A DNA stretch of 64,000 nt from Streptosporangium nondiastaticum (GCF_003011965.1 NZ_PXWG01000002.1:124001-188000), one strand, 5' to 3'. Shown: positions 1 to 8,211, numbered from the stretch's first letter. Numbers and translations: made by a program. The notes: generated by a model from the letters alone, not told the origin.

Positions 1-398
1 GTCAGGAAGTCACCGATCTCCCCGGCGTACGGGCGGAAATCGCGGTGGAGGACCTGGAAGTAGCGGGATACGGCGGTGTCCCGGATGTCGCGGACCAGGA
101 GGACCACTTTGCGGTCGCGGTAGAAGCCCTTGTTCCGGGACAGCCCTGCCGGGGTGCGCCAGGGGACGCGGTCGTCGTGCCAGAAGACGATGCGCGGGAC
201 GGTGGAGTCCACCGCGCTGAAGCCGGTCAGTGCCAGGTCCCGGCAGACTTCCATGGGGATTCCGCGCGCCGTGGAGATGGCCTTGGCCATGAGCAACCGC
301 AGCCAGGTGCGGCCGCATTTGGGGAAGGAGAGGACGTAGACGTCGCCTTGGGTGTCGGCGGGCCTCACGGGCTCCTCGGGGGAGGGTGGGGAGAACAC
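1..398 (-). CDS. Sulfotransferase, 3' end outside window
   Basis: The visible N-terminal 132 residues carry both PAPS-binding signatures of cytosolic-type sulfotransferases: a 5'-phosphosulfate loop reading SFPKCGRTWLR and a 3'-phosphate motif reading VRDIRDTAVSRYFQ. The protein would transfer sulfate from PAPS to a hydroxyl or amine. The GTG start at 398 was chosen because AGGAAAGGA lies 8 bases upstream; another GTG ten codons later lacks this. It follows the epimerase by 22 bases in the same direction and looks like the distal gene of the RiPP operon. The C-terminus lies beyond the left edge. The product role (sulfation of the peptide or of its sugar) is inference. Confidence 0.85.
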   Translation of the reverse strand, partial: MFSPPSPEEPVRPADTQGDVYVLSFPKCGRTWLRLLMAKAISTARGIPMEVCRDLALTGFSAVDSTVPRIVFWHDDRVPWRTPAGLSRNKGFYRDRKVVLLVRDIRDTAVSRYFQVLHRDFRPYAGEIGDFL

Positions 399-420
399 CG
401 GAGCGGTCCTTTCCTGTCGC

Positions 421-1350
421 TCACGGCCGGGGGTGTTCCCGGGCCATGGCCAGGATCCCGTCGTGCAGTGTGGTGCGGGGCCGGTAGCCGAGTTCCCGGG
501 TGGCGACGGTGATGTCGGCGCTGGTGTGGCGCGCGTCCCCGGGGCCCGTCGGCAGGGGCAGGATCTCCACGGGCCCCACGATGTTCTCGACGGTGGAGAT
601 GGCTTGTTTCATCGAGACCGGGGAGCCGCCGCCGAGGTTGGCGATCCCGGTGAACGCGGAGCGGGCCGCCTCGCGCATGGCGGTGACGGCGTCGTGGACG
701 TAGGTGAAGTCGCGGGTCTGTTCCCCGTCGCCGTAGAGGGGGAACGGGGCGCCGTTCGACGCGGCGTGGAGGAGGCGGGCCAAGGCCATGTCCGGCCGCT
801 GGCGGGGTCCGTAGACGGTGAACAGCCGCAGGGACACGGCCGGCACTCCGAAGGTCTGCCGGTAGAGCTCGCACAGGTGCTCGCCGGCCAGCTTGGTGAT
901 CCCGTACGGGGAGACGGGCCGGGGCAGGACCGTCTCGGCCGTGGGACAGACCGGTGCGTTGCCGTAGACCGAGGAGCTGGAGGCGTAGACGAACTTGCCG
1001 GCCGGGTGCTGCCGTACGGCCTCCAGCAGGACCTGTGTGGCGAGCACGTTGCGGGACGTGTACAGCGGGAACTCCGCTCCCCAGGACGGCCGCACCCCGG
1101 GCTGGCCGGCGAGGTGGTAGACGGCGTCCGCGCCGTCGACGAGCGGGGCGAGGTCCGCTGTCAGCAGGTCGGCGCGGTGGAGGGAGAAGCCCGGGGAGCC
1201 GGTGAGGGTGCGGAGATTGCGTTCCTTGCGGGCCGGGTCGTAGAAGTCGGTGAAGGAGTCGATGCCCGTGACGGTGTCGCCGCAGGCCAGCAGGTGCGCG
1301 CACAGGTGTGAGCCGATGAAGCCGGCCGCCCCGGTGACCAGCGCCCGCAC
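421..1350 (-). CDS. NAD-dependent sugar epimerase/dehydratase
   Basis: A 309-residue extended short-chain dehydrogenase of the UDP-glucose 4-epimerase/GDP-mannose dehydratase type. It has the Rossmann motif GAAGFIGSH at residues 7-15, the catalytic Ser in SSSSVYG, and the YxxxK pair in SPYGITKLAGEHL. Such enzymes oxidise and epimerise or dehydrate nucleotide sugars using tightly bound NAD. The GTG start shares one base with the stop of the aldo/keto reductase, so translation is probably coupled. Its place in an operon with tailoring enzymes, and near a divergent glycosyltransferase, suggests it supplies the sugar donor. The exact substrate cannot be read from the sequence. Confidence 0.88.
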   Translation of the reverse strand: MRALVTGAAGFIGSHLCAHLLACGDTVTGIDSFTDFYDPARKERNLRTLTGSPGFSLHRADLLTADLAPLVDGADAVYHLAGQPGVRPSWGAEFPLYTSRNVLATQVLLEAVRQHPAGKFVYASSSSVYGNAPVCPTAETVLPRPVSPYGITKLAGEHLCELYRQTFGVPAVSLRLFTVYGPRQRPDMALARLLHAASNGAPFPLYGDGEQTRDFTYVHDAVTAMREAARSAFTGIANLGGGSPVSMKQAISTVENIVGPVEILPLPTGPGDARHTSADITVATRELGYRPRTTLHDGILAMAREHPRP

Positions 1351-2219
1351 TACCGCTGCCCGCCCGATACCTCGGAAGCCCCGGAGGGGGAGCTGCCGCC
1401 GCCGGCGCCGGCGGGGCAGGCCGCCGCTATGCGGGCGACGTCCTCGCTCGTGAGGGCGATGTCGGCCGCGGCGGCGTTCTCGGCGGCCCGGGAGGGTGTG
1501 GCGGTTTTGGGGATGGCGAAGGTGTGCGGGTCGCGGACGAGGAAGGCGAGGGCGATCTGGTGCCGGGTGGCGTCGTGGGCACCGGCAATCGCGTCGAGGA
1601 CGGCGGCGGCCCGTGGGGAGGGCGGGAAGGAGCCCAGTCCGAAGGGGCTGTAGCCGACCATGGCGGTGCCGCGGGCCCGGCAGGCGGGGGCGACACGGAG
1701 TTCGGCGGAGCGGTCACCGAGGTGGTGCAGGACCTGGTTGCAGGCGATCTCACCCGGTTCGGTACGGGCGAACAGCTCGGTGAGGTGGCGTTCGTGGAAG
1801 TTGCTGACGCCGTAGTGGAGGATCTTCCCCGCCCGGTGGAGCGCGCGCAGCCCGGTGAGGGTCTCGTCCAGGGGGTGGCCGTCGGGCCAGTGCAGCAGGT
1901 AGAGGTCGAGGTGGTCGGTGCCGAGGCGGCGCAGGCTGCGCTCGCACGCGGCCACGGTGCCGTGCGCGTCGGCGTTGGCCGGCCGGACCTTGGAGGTGAG
2001 GAAGACCTCGTGCCGCCGGTGGCGCACGGCCTCGCCGACGAGGCGCTCCACCTCGCCCTCTCCGTAGGACTCGGCGGTGTCGATGTGCGTCATCCCGGCG
2101 TCGATGCCGGTGTTCAGGGCGCGGACGGCGGTGCGGCGCTCGGCGTGTTCCAGTTGCCAGGTGCCCTGTCCGATCACGGGCAGGGCGGTGCCGGACGGAC
2201 CGATGGGGCGGGTGCGCAT
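1350..2219 (-). CDS. Aldo/keto reductase
   Basis: A 289-residue NADPH-dependent TIM-barrel oxidoreductase. Family signatures are GIDAGMTHIDTAESYGEGEVE (catalytic Asp and Tyr), the catalytic Lys in FLTSKV, the His in YLLHWPDG, and a C-terminal cofactor segment with IPKTATPSRAAEN. The ATG start has GGAGG nine bases upstream. It sits 34 bases after the P450 and overlaps the epimerase by one base. In a RiPP setting it could reduce a carbonyl on the peptide or a keto-sugar. Both are inference; the family assignment is firm. Confidence 0.9.
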   Translation of the reverse strand: MRTRPIGPSGTALPVIGQGTWQLEHAERRTAVRALNTGIDAGMTHIDTAESYGEGEVERLVGEAVRHRRHEVFLTSKVRPANADAHGTVAACERSLRRLGTDHLDLYLLHWPDGHPLDETLTGLRALHRAGKILHYGVSNFHERHLTELFARTEPGEIACNQVLHHLGDRSAELRVAPACRARGTAMVGYSPFGLGSFPPSPRAAAVLDAIAGAHDATRHQIALAFLVRDPHTFAIPKTATPSRAAENAAAADIALTSEDVARIAAACPAGAGGGSSPSGASEVSGGQR

Positions 2220-2253
2220 CAGCTCTGACCTCCGCTTCCGGGGGTGCGCGGGC

Positions 2254-3456
2254 TCACCAGGTGACGGGCAGGGTGCGGGGTGCCCGGGTCTTGAGGCCCG
2301 TCTTCCACAGCGGTGGTGCCGCGGCGCGCAGGGTGGGGAAGCGGCGGACGAGCCCGGCCAGGGCCTCCTGCAGCTGCACGCGCGCGAGGTGGGACCCGAC
2401 GCAGTGGTGGGCGCCGTGCCCGAAGGCCAGGTGGGGATTGCGGACGCGGCCGAGGTCCAGGCGCCCGGGATCCGCGAACGCTGCCTCGTCGTGGTTCGCC
2501 GAGGAGTTGACGGCCATCACCGCATCGCCCGCGTGCAGGGTGACGCCGCCGAGTTCGATGTCCTCGGTGACGACGCGCAGGTTCGCCTGCACGTTGGTCT
2601 GGGCGTAGCGCAGGAGCTCCTCGACGGCCCGGGGAATCCGGTCCGGGGATTCCCGCAGGTACTGGTAGCGGCCCGGTTTCTCGAGCAGGAGGTGGAGCGT
2701 GCCGGCGAGGCGGTCGGCCGTGGTGCCGTAGCCGCCGGCGAACAGCACCAGGGCGAAGGAGACCAGTTCGCCGTGGGTGAGCCGGTCACCGTCGTCGTGG
2801 GCGCGGATCAGCAGGCTCAGCAGGTCGTCGGCGGGCCGGCTCCGCTTGGTGTCGATGAGCGCGGCGAGGTAGCCGGTCATCTCGCCGACGGCCGTGGTGA
2901 CGGCGGAGTCCGGGACGGCGGTGAGGTTGCGCAGGGCGTCGCACCACGCCTCCAGCCGCCGGCCGTCCTGCCGCGGCGCACCGAGCAGGTCGCACAGGAC
3001 CGTCAGCGGGAGCGGCCGGGTGAACAGGGGGACGAGGTCGGCGGGGCGGCCGTGCGCGGCGACCTCGTCGAGGAGGTCGTCCACCAGCCGCGCCACGCCG
3101 TGGCGCAGGGTCTCGACGCGGCGGACGGTGAAGGCCGGGGCGACGATCCTGCGCAGGCGCGTGTGTTCCGGGGGGTCGGCGGCCAGGACCGAGTCGGGCA
3201 GCGTCGTCACCCCGGCCATGCGCGGCCCCGCGCCCCGGGTGGCACGGGAGCGGCTGAAGCGGGGGTCCGCGAGGACGGTGCGTACGTCCGCGTAGCGGGT
3301 CACCAGCCAGGCGGGGTCGCCGCTGGGGAGGCGGATCCGGGCGCAGGGGCGGGTGCGGCGCAGTGCGGCGAATTCCGGGAGGGGGCCGAGCCCGTCGTGG
3401 TGCGGCAGGGGGAAGACGGTGTCGGCGGCGGGAAGGGGGTGGTCCGCGTCCGGCAT
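2254..3456 (-). CDS. Cytochrome P450 with atypical I-helix
   Basis: A 400-residue bacterial class I P450. The heme-binding loop FGHGAHHCVG supplies the Cys ligand, the K-helix ExxR is EELLR, and the proximal and distal helices are complete. The I-helix reads AGGYGTT where (A/G)Gx(D/E)T(T/S) is usual, so the acidic residue that helps O-O bond cleavage is replaced by Gly. ATG 3456 was chosen because AGGAG precedes it by five bases; the in-frame GTG two codons earlier would overlap that site. It follows the methyltransferase by 81 bases, within the RiPP operon. It needs ferredoxin partners not seen here. A role in peptide oxidation or crosslinking is inferred. Confidence 0.93.
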   Translation of the reverse strand: MPDADHPLPAADTVFPLPHHDGLGPLPEFAALRRTRPCARIRLPSGDPAWLVTRYADVRTVLADPRFSRSRATRGAGPRMAGVTTLPDSVLAADPPEHTRLRRIVAPAFTVRRVETLRHGVARLVDDLLDEVAAHGRPADLVPLFTRPLPLTVLCDLLGAPRQDGRRLEAWCDALRNLTAVPDSAVTTAVGEMTGYLAALIDTKRSRPADDLLSLLIRAHDDGDRLTHGELVSFALVLFAGGYGTTADRLAGTLHLLLEKPGRYQYLRESPDRIPRAVEELLRYAQTNVQANLRVVTEDIELGGVTLHAGDAVMAVNSSANHDEAAFADPGRLDLGRVRNPHLAFGHGAHHCVGSHLARVQLQEALAGLVRRFPTLRAAAPPLWKTGLKTRAPRTLPVTW

Positions 3457-3537
3457 GGGCACTCCTGGACCGTGTCGGGTGGTGAAGGGGGCGGGCGGGC
3501 GTGGGTGGGTGTCAGTCGTGCGCGTCAGTTGTGTGCG

Positions 3538-4482
3538 TCAGTTGTGTGCGTAGACGGAGACGTGGTACGTGCTGGTCCTCGTGAACGGCGCGTCCTCCCA
3601 ACCGCCTTGGCGCCGTACGAGCCGGAGGCCGGCTTGTTCCGCCAGGAGGTCGAGTTCTCCGGGCGACACGTAGTGGAAGCGGACCCGGAAGTGATGGGTC
3701 CGGTCGGCCTCGTGGACGAGGTAGTGGGAGTGGTAGGTCTGGGTGGACGGGTCGATCAGGCGGTGGCAGAGGATGAGGTGGTCGTCGGTCGCCGAGACGG
3801 TCTCGGGCACACCGGACGCCGCGGCGACGGCGAGCGCCTCGGGCACGTGCGCGTCGACGGCGAACACTCCGCCGGGCGCCAGACGGGCCGCGACCGCGGC
3901 CAGGCATCGCTGTTTGGCCTCGCGGTCCGGGAGTTCGAGGAACGTGCCGCCGGCGGCGTACACCAGGGAGAACCGTCCCGGGACCGGGACCGGAACGTCC
4001 GCGAAGTCCCCCTGTGTGACGGCGATCCGGTCGCCGCCCGGTTTCGCGCGCAGCTGCCGGATCATCGCGCCGGAGCGTTCGACGCCGTGGACGTCGAGGC
4101 CGCGCCCGGCCAGGGGCAGGGCGACCCTGCCGGTGCCGATGCCCAGTTCGAGAACGGGTCCCGCACCGGCGAGCCGGGCGAGGGTGTTCACCGTCGCGCC
4201 GGTGACGCCGGGTTTGGAGAACCAGCGGTCGTAGTCGGCGGCGTTTCGGTCGGCGTAGCCGGGTTGTTCGCCGTGGCCGGGTTGTTCGGCGTACGCGGGT
4301 TGTTCGACGTGCCTGGGCTGTTTGACGTGCCTGGGCTGTTCGGTGTGCCCGGACCGTTCGGCATCCGTGGGGCTCGCCGGCCCCGCGGGCCTGTGTTCCG
4401 GCTCCTTCCCGCGGCTGTTCCCGGTGCCGGGGAGCGGCGCCGCTGCCGGGGAAGTGAGGTTCTGGTCCTGGTGTGGGGGCAT
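3538..4482 (-). CDS. Class I SAM-dependent methyltransferase
   Basis: A 314-residue Rossmann-fold methyltransferase with motif I VLELGIGTGRVALPLAG, an acidic post-I residue in VHGVERS, and a post-motif region GDFADVPV. The first 80 residues form an unusual low-complexity extension containing five tandem six-residue units of the form xEQPxx. ATG 4482 is preceded by GAGGAG at good spacing. The stop is followed by a short direct repeat of about 13 bases spanning 3515-3545. It lies between YcaO and the P450 in the RiPP operon. An O-, N- or C-methylation of the modified peptide is plausible but not demonstrated. Confidence 0.88.
   Translation of the reverse strand: MPPHQDQNLTSPAAAPLPGTGNSRGKEPEHRPAGPASPTDAERSGHTEQPRHVKQPRHVEQPAYAEQPGHGEQPGYADRNAADYDRWFSKPGVTGATVNTLARLAGAGPVLELGIGTGRVALPLAGRGLDVHGVERSGAMIRQLRAKPGGDRIAVTQGDFADVPVPVPGRFSLVYAAGGTFLELPDREAKQRCLAAVAARLAPGGVFAVDAHVPEALAVAAASGVPETVSATDDHLILCHRLIDPSTQTYHSHYLVHEADRTHHFRVRFHYVSPGELDLLAEQAGLRLVRRQGGWEDAPFTRTSTYHVSVYAHN
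4255..4347 (-). repeat. 18-bp tandem repeat in methyltransferase N-terminus
   Basis: Five degenerate in-frame copies of an 18-base unit encode xEQPxx repeats at residues 46-76 of the methyltransferase. The repeat lies between the disordered N-terminal tail and the catalytic domain, so copy number could change without breaking the frame. Confidence 0.8.
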
Positions 4483-4571
4483 GGTCGCGGTCTCCTCGGC
4501 CCGGGGCCGGTGCGGGCGCCCGCCTGAGCGGTCCGGGCCGTGCGCCTGCGGGCCCGTCGGTGAGCGGGGTG

Positions 4572-5774
4572 TCAGCCGAAGGGGTGCGGGCCGCGCGGTG
4601 ACGGCGGGCCGCGTTCGTCGTCCGGCCCCGCAGGCAGCGGGCGAGTGCCCGGGGCCACCACCCGCATGACGCTCACGCCCAGCGCGATGGCCGGACCGCA
4701 GGTCGTGTCCACGAGGACGAGTTCCCGGCCGGTGTGGGCGGACAGCGCGTCGAGGCCGCCGCGAGCCGGCTCGGCCGGCCGGTGGCCGCGTCCCGCCTCC
4801 GGCGTGGCCGTGGTCGTGGTTGTGGTTGTGGTTGTGGTTGTGGTCCATAGGGTCAGGCTGTCCTGCAGGTGGTAGGCCCGGAGCGCGTGGCGGACGGCCG
4901 AGTCCGGCGCGGTGCGGCCCTGCCAGCGGGACCAGGTGTCGCGGCCCACCGGTGAGTGGATGCTCCAGCGCACCATCAGCGCTTCGTAGGCGGCCTTCTC
5001 CACGAGGACGGCGAGGTCCCCGTCGTCGGGGCCGCACCGGGCGCCGAACGTCTGCCCCGTGCGGTCGGGCGCGTGCAGGCAGACTGCCACGCACCGGGTA
5101 CCCGCGCGGGCGGGCACGTCGAGGACAGTGGCCCGTACGCCCAATGCGTCCAGGAGTGCCGGGAGAGGGGCGGGCAGGGCGGGCGCCGGCAGGGCAACGG
5201 GAGCCGGGGAGAGTCCGTACCAGCTCGCGCGGAGGAGGTCGCGTTCGAGCACCTCCCAGGCGGCGTGATCCGCGGCGGACTCCGCGCTCGGGTGCGAGGC
5301 GACTCCGGTGGACCCGGCGCCGGGGCCGGGGTCGCAGCCGGCCGGGGCCCGGTGGTGGAGATGGACGGCGCCGGCCGGTACGTGGACTTCGGCGCCGCCG
5401 GGAACCACGCGGCCCAGGACCCACAGCCGCCGGGCGTCACGGGCCTCGGCCGCACTCCCCCGGGTCAGCACGGCGGGGTCGAGGGCCGGCATTCCCCGGC
5501 GGATCAGTTCGCGATAGCTCGCCACCACGGCGGCTGCGGCCTCGGCGGCGCGGCCCGCGAGGATGTTGCCGACGCGTTCGAGGAGTTCGCCGCGCGCGCT
5601 GGTGACGACACCGTCCCTGTCGTGCCCGGCGGCACTGCCGACGATGACGGGCCGGCCGCCCGCCGCGCAGACCGGGTCGAACTGCGGTGACCGGGCGGCG
5701 ACGCGCGCGAAGACGACGTCAGGCGATGCGGGGTATGGGCTGAAAACCTGCGGCTCCCAAGAGGGCGCGGTCAC
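4572..5774 (-). CDS. Stand-alone YcaO-type peptide cyclodehydratase
   Basis: A 400-residue YcaO-domain protein. The ATP/Mg-binding acidic patches are recognisable: SARGELLER at residues 59-67, AAWEVLERD at 171-179, and EKAAYEALMVRW further on. YcaO enzymes activate a backbone amide with ATP to make azolines, amidines or thioamides. No E1/ocin-ThiF or TfuA partner gene lies nearby. The C-terminus ends in HPFG, not the PxPxP tail of classical azoline-forming enzymes. The GTG start overlaps the stop of the HExxH gene (GTGA), giving translational coupling. A run of 12 threonines (311-322) comes from a hexanucleotide repeat. Azoline formation on the precursor's Ser-Cys end is the simplest hypothesis. 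Confidence 0.82.
   Translation of the reverse strand: MTAPSWEPQVFSPYPASPDVVFARVAARSPQFDPVCAAGGRPVIVGSAAGHDRDGVVTSARGELLERVGNILAGRAAEAAAAVVASYRELIRRGMPALDPAVLTRGSAAEARDARRLWVLGRVVPGGAEVHVPAGAVHLHHRAPAGCDPGPGAGSTGVASHPSAESAADHAAWEVLERDLLRASWYGLSPAPVALPAPALPAPLPALLDALGVRATVLDVPARAGTRCVAVCLHAPDRTGQTFGARCGPDDGDLAVLVEKAAYEALMVRWSIHSPVGRDTWSRWQGRTAPDSAVRHALRAYHLQDSLTLWTTTTTTTTTTTTATPEAGRGHRPAEPARGGLDALSAHTGRELVLVDTTCGPAIALGVSVMRVVAPGTRPLPAGPDDERGPPSPRGPHPFG
4804..4848. repeat. Hexanucleotide microsatellite encoding poly-Thr
   Basis: About seven copies of a GTGGTT/GTGGTC-like six-base unit lie within the YcaO gene. Read on the minus strand they encode twelve consecutive threonines. Because the unit is a multiple of three, expansion or contraction would change the linker length without a frameshift. 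Confidence 0.85.
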
Positions 5775-6763
5775 CGGGCGCTCTCCCGGGTGCTTTCCCT
5801 GGCCACAGCAATGGCCTCCTCCAGGACGGCCAGCCCGTGATCGGTGAGCGCGTCCCGGTGATCCTCCAGGGTGCGCACGCCTTCGGTGGCGGAGCGCGCG
5901 AGCTGCGCGTGGCGTGAGCGCACGGCCGTCGCCGTCCCGGGATCGCGCGTGTCCCCGTCGAGCAGGCGCTGGTACAGCAGGACGCTCCGGGCAAGGACGG
6001 CGACCTGCTGGAACAGCCCCGTCAGCGGCCGGGCGTCGACACGCAGTGGGGTAGCGACCAGACCCACATCGCCCCGTGCGGACCGCAGGAAAGGCTGTGC
6101 TGCCACGGACGCCGCGTTGCACCGGGTGTGCGTGCCCTCGTGGACGAGAGCCTCCGCCAGGCGGACCGGTCCGGGCAGGGCATCGGGCCCCGGGCCCAGG
6201 CGGTCGCGCCGGACGAACACGGCACCGTGCACCGTGAAGTCGGTGAACCCGTCGATCGCCGGACCGGCCAGCAGGGCGATCTGGGCCAGGATTCCGCCCA
6301 GCTCCGCGTGCGCCTCGGGCCAGACGGCCGCGAGCAGTGCCACCGTCTCGCGGAGCGTTTCGACCTCGCCCTCATGCCAGGCGACCACGGTGGATTCCGG
6401 AGGCCTTCCGGTGTCATCGTCCTGCCGCGGAAGGGAGTTGCGGGCCCGGGTGACGCTCCGCTCCAGGTGCGGGGCCGGTGCGGCGGGTTCGGCCGGCCAC
6501 GGGAGCGCGGACGGCGGTGCGGCGGCAATGCCGGCACGGGCCCGGTCGAGCATCCGGCCGAGCCGCGCGAGCCGTTCAGCGCCGGGCGCGTCCGCGCGCA
6601 GTACCGCTTGGGCGAGGTGCGCGATCTCGGTGATCGCGGGGTGCCCCGCCTCCGCCGCGGTCACCGTCAGCCCGGCCCGGGCCAGGCCCGACCGGGTCAT
6701 GCGGGCCAGTACCGTCCGTTCCTCGGCGCTCTGATGCGCGTCGGGTGCGATACGCAAGGGCAT
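5771..6763 (-). CDS. HExxH-motif peptide-modifying protein
   Basis: A 330-residue protein with the metal-binding motif HEGTH at residues 208-212, in the context EALVHEGTHTRCN. It is followed by a helical C-terminal third of the type seen in HEXXH-domain proteins beside RiPP precursors (TIGR04267-like, annotated as putative peptide beta-hydroxylases). The N-terminal 200 residues are mostly helical and poorly conserved. ATG 6763 has GGAGG three bases upstream; a TTG seven codons earlier has no such site. It begins 91 bases after the precursor's stop and overlaps the YcaO start. It likely modifies a side chain of the precursor; the exact reaction is not evident from sequence. Confidence 0.75.
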   Translation of the reverse strand: MPLRIAPDAHQSAEERTVLARMTRSGLARAGLTVTAAEAGHPAITEIAHLAQAVLRADAPGAERLARLGRMLDRARAGIAAAPPSALPWPAEPAAPAPHLERSVTRARNSLPRQDDDTGRPPESTVVAWHEGEVETLRETVALLAAVWPEAHAELGGILAQIALLAGPAIDGFTDFTVHGAVFVRRDRLGPGPDALPGPVRLAEALVHEGTHTRCNAASVAAQPFLRSARGDVGLVATPLRVDARPLTGLFQQVAVLARSVLLYQRLLDGDTRDPGTATAVRSRHAQLARSATEGVRTLEDHRDALTDHGLAVLEEAIAVARESTRESAR

Positions 6764-6854
6764 GTACCTCCGGGTACCCGGCAAGAAAGGGGGGCAGCGG
6801 ACGGCAAGGAACCGGTCCGCCGCCCTGAAGGAACCTGAAGCAAGCGGCCTGGCC

Positions 6855-6935
6855 TCAGCAGCTCGGGATGTCGACCATCAAGGCCAGCTCGGGCAGTTCC
6901 TCGTCCGGGACCTGCTCGATGTCGGTGTCGTTCAT
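6855..6935 (-). CDS. Putative RiPP precursor peptide (26 aa)
   Basis: A 26-residue reading frame starting MNDTDIEQVPDEELPE and ending LALMVDIPSC. It has a strong Shine-Dalgarno sequence (GAAGGGAG, five bases before ATG). The first 16 residues are acidic and leader-like; the last four are Ile-Pro-Ser-Cys, with the Cys as the final residue. It is the first gene of a co-directional run that continues with HExxH, YcaO, methyltransferase and P450 genes. This is the classic position and composition of a RiPP precursor. Ser and Cys are the residues YcaO enzymes convert to azolines. The leader/core boundary is unknown; no protease gene is visible. Confidence 0.78.
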   Translation of the reverse strand: MNDTDIEQVPDEELPELALMVDIPSC

Positions 6936-7098
6936 CGTGATCTCCCTTCGATTGCCGGTTCCACCATGGTCGGGTACCTGTCAAACCACCGTAGGCAGGT
7001 AGCTGATCTGACACAAGGAGTAGTCACGCCATCGGATCCAACTCCGTTCCGGACGTGCCCCCTTGACGCCCCGGCCCCCGGTGCGGTCGCATGCCGGC
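6936..7098. promoter_or_regulatory. Divergent intergenic region of RiPP cluster
   Basis: This 163-base gap separates the precursor operon (minus) from the glycosyltransferase (plus) and must contain both promoters. A TTGACA hexamer reading on the minus strand at 6984-6979 is a possible -35 element, but no convincing -10 follows at 17 bases. A TGTCA/TGACA pair at 6979-6983 and 7009-7013 is a weak inverted repeat. No regulator gene lies beside it. Confidence 0.35.
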
Positions 7099-8211
7099 AT
7101 GCGGATCGCGTACCTGCACAGCGGGAGCATTCCCTCGGTCTTCGCCAACGGCGTCCACATCATGCGCATGTGCGACGCCTTCAGCGCGGCCGGGCACGAG
7201 GTCACCCTGTACGCCACCCCCGGCTCCCACCCCGCCGACGACCCGTACGCCTACTACGGGGTGCGCCACCGGTTCCCCGTGCGCAGGGTGCCCTGCCCGG
7301 ACTACACTCCGGCGGGCTACTGGAAGCGCGCCGAGGCCGTAAGGGACCTGCTGATCCGCGACGGCGTCCCCGACCTGCTCTACGGGCGCGACCCCTACAG
7401 CCTCTCGGCGGCCGCGGACCTGGCCCCGTTCGTCTACGAGGTCCACCAGCTGCGCGACGACCTGGCGCCGGCCGGGATGGAGCGCGACCTGCTCGCACAG
7501 CCACGGCTCGCGCGGGTCGTCGTCATCACCCACGCCCTGGCGCGGGACCTCCAGGCCGCCTACCCCGGACCGGGCCCCCTGCCCGTCCTCGTCGCACCCG
7601 ACTGCGCCGACCCGGTCGATCCCGCCACGACCACAGCCCTGCCGGAGCTGCCCGGGCGCCCGGACGCGCCGCGGATCGGGTACGTCGGACACCTCTACGA
7701 CGGGCGCGGCATCGACCTCATCATCGAGCTCGCCCGCCGGCTGCCCGGCTTCGACTTCCACCTGGTCGGCGGCACCCCCGAGTACCGGGCCCGCTGGGAG
7801 GAGTCCTGCGGCCTGCCCAACGTGCACTTCCACGGCCACCGGCCGCCGGCCGACCTCCCCGCGTACTACCCCCACTTCGACGTCGTCCTCGCCCCGCACC
7901 AGCGCAAGGTGTACACCTGGGGCAACCTCTTCGAGATCGGCCGCTGGACCTCGCCCATGAAGATCTTCGAGTACATGGCCCACGGCCGGACCATCGTCGC
8001 CTCCGACCTCCCCGTCCTCCGCGAAGTCCTGCAGGACGGGGTGAACTGCCTGCTGTGCCCACCGGAAGACATCGACGCCTGGGCCGCCGCACTGAACCGG
8101 CTGGTCGCCGACGAGGCACTGCGCCGGGCACTCGGCGACGAGGCCCGCCGACAGGTCCTGGACCGCTACACCTGGCGCCGCCGCGCCGACGACGTCCTCG
8201 CCGGACTCTGA
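7099..8211 (+). CDS. Glycosyltransferase family 4-like
   Basis: A 370-residue GT-B glycosyltransferase. The N-terminal domain begins MRIAYLHSGSIPSVFANGVH. The C-terminal donor domain has RIGYVGHLYDGRGIDL and the EX7E-like segment KIFEYMAHGRTIVASDLPVLREV. These enzymes transfer sugars from nucleotide donors with retention. ATG 7099 was preferred because it begins the first beta strand; in-frame TTG, GTG and ATG codons upstream at 7063-7091 are possible and no strong ribosome site marks any. It diverges from the RiPP precursor. It may glycosylate the peptide or act on an unrelated glycan. Confidence 0.88.
   Translation: MRIAYLHSGSIPSVFANGVHIMRMCDAFSAAGHEVTLYATPGSHPADDPYAYYGVRHRFPVRRVPCPDYTPAGYWKRAEAVRDLLIRDGVPDLLYGRDPYSLSAAADLAPFVYEVHQLRDDLAPAGMERDLLAQPRLARVVVITHALARDLQAAYPGPGPLPVLVAPDCADPVDPATTTALPELPGRPDAPRIGYVGHLYDGRGIDLIIELARRLPGFDFHLVGGTPEYRARWEESCGLPNVHFHGHRPPADLPAYYPHFDVVLAPHQRKVYTWGNLFEIGRWTSPMKIFEYMAHGRTIVASDLPVLREVLQDGVNCLLCPPEDIDAWAAALNRLVADEALRRALGDEARRQVLDRYTWRRRADDVLAGL

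Noticed and set aside
2077..4527. An 816-residue plus-strand frame
   Set aside because: Runs antisense to the P450 and methyltransferase genes; the FGVPG repeats mirror the xEQPxx repeats.
3538..5424. A 628-residue minus-strand frame covering the methyltransferase and much of YcaO
   Set aside because: The part upstream of 4482 is an overlapping frame of the YcaO gene; the methyltransferase has its own ATG with a good ribosome site at 4482. The His-Asn repeat it would encode is a by-product of the hexanucleotide repeat.
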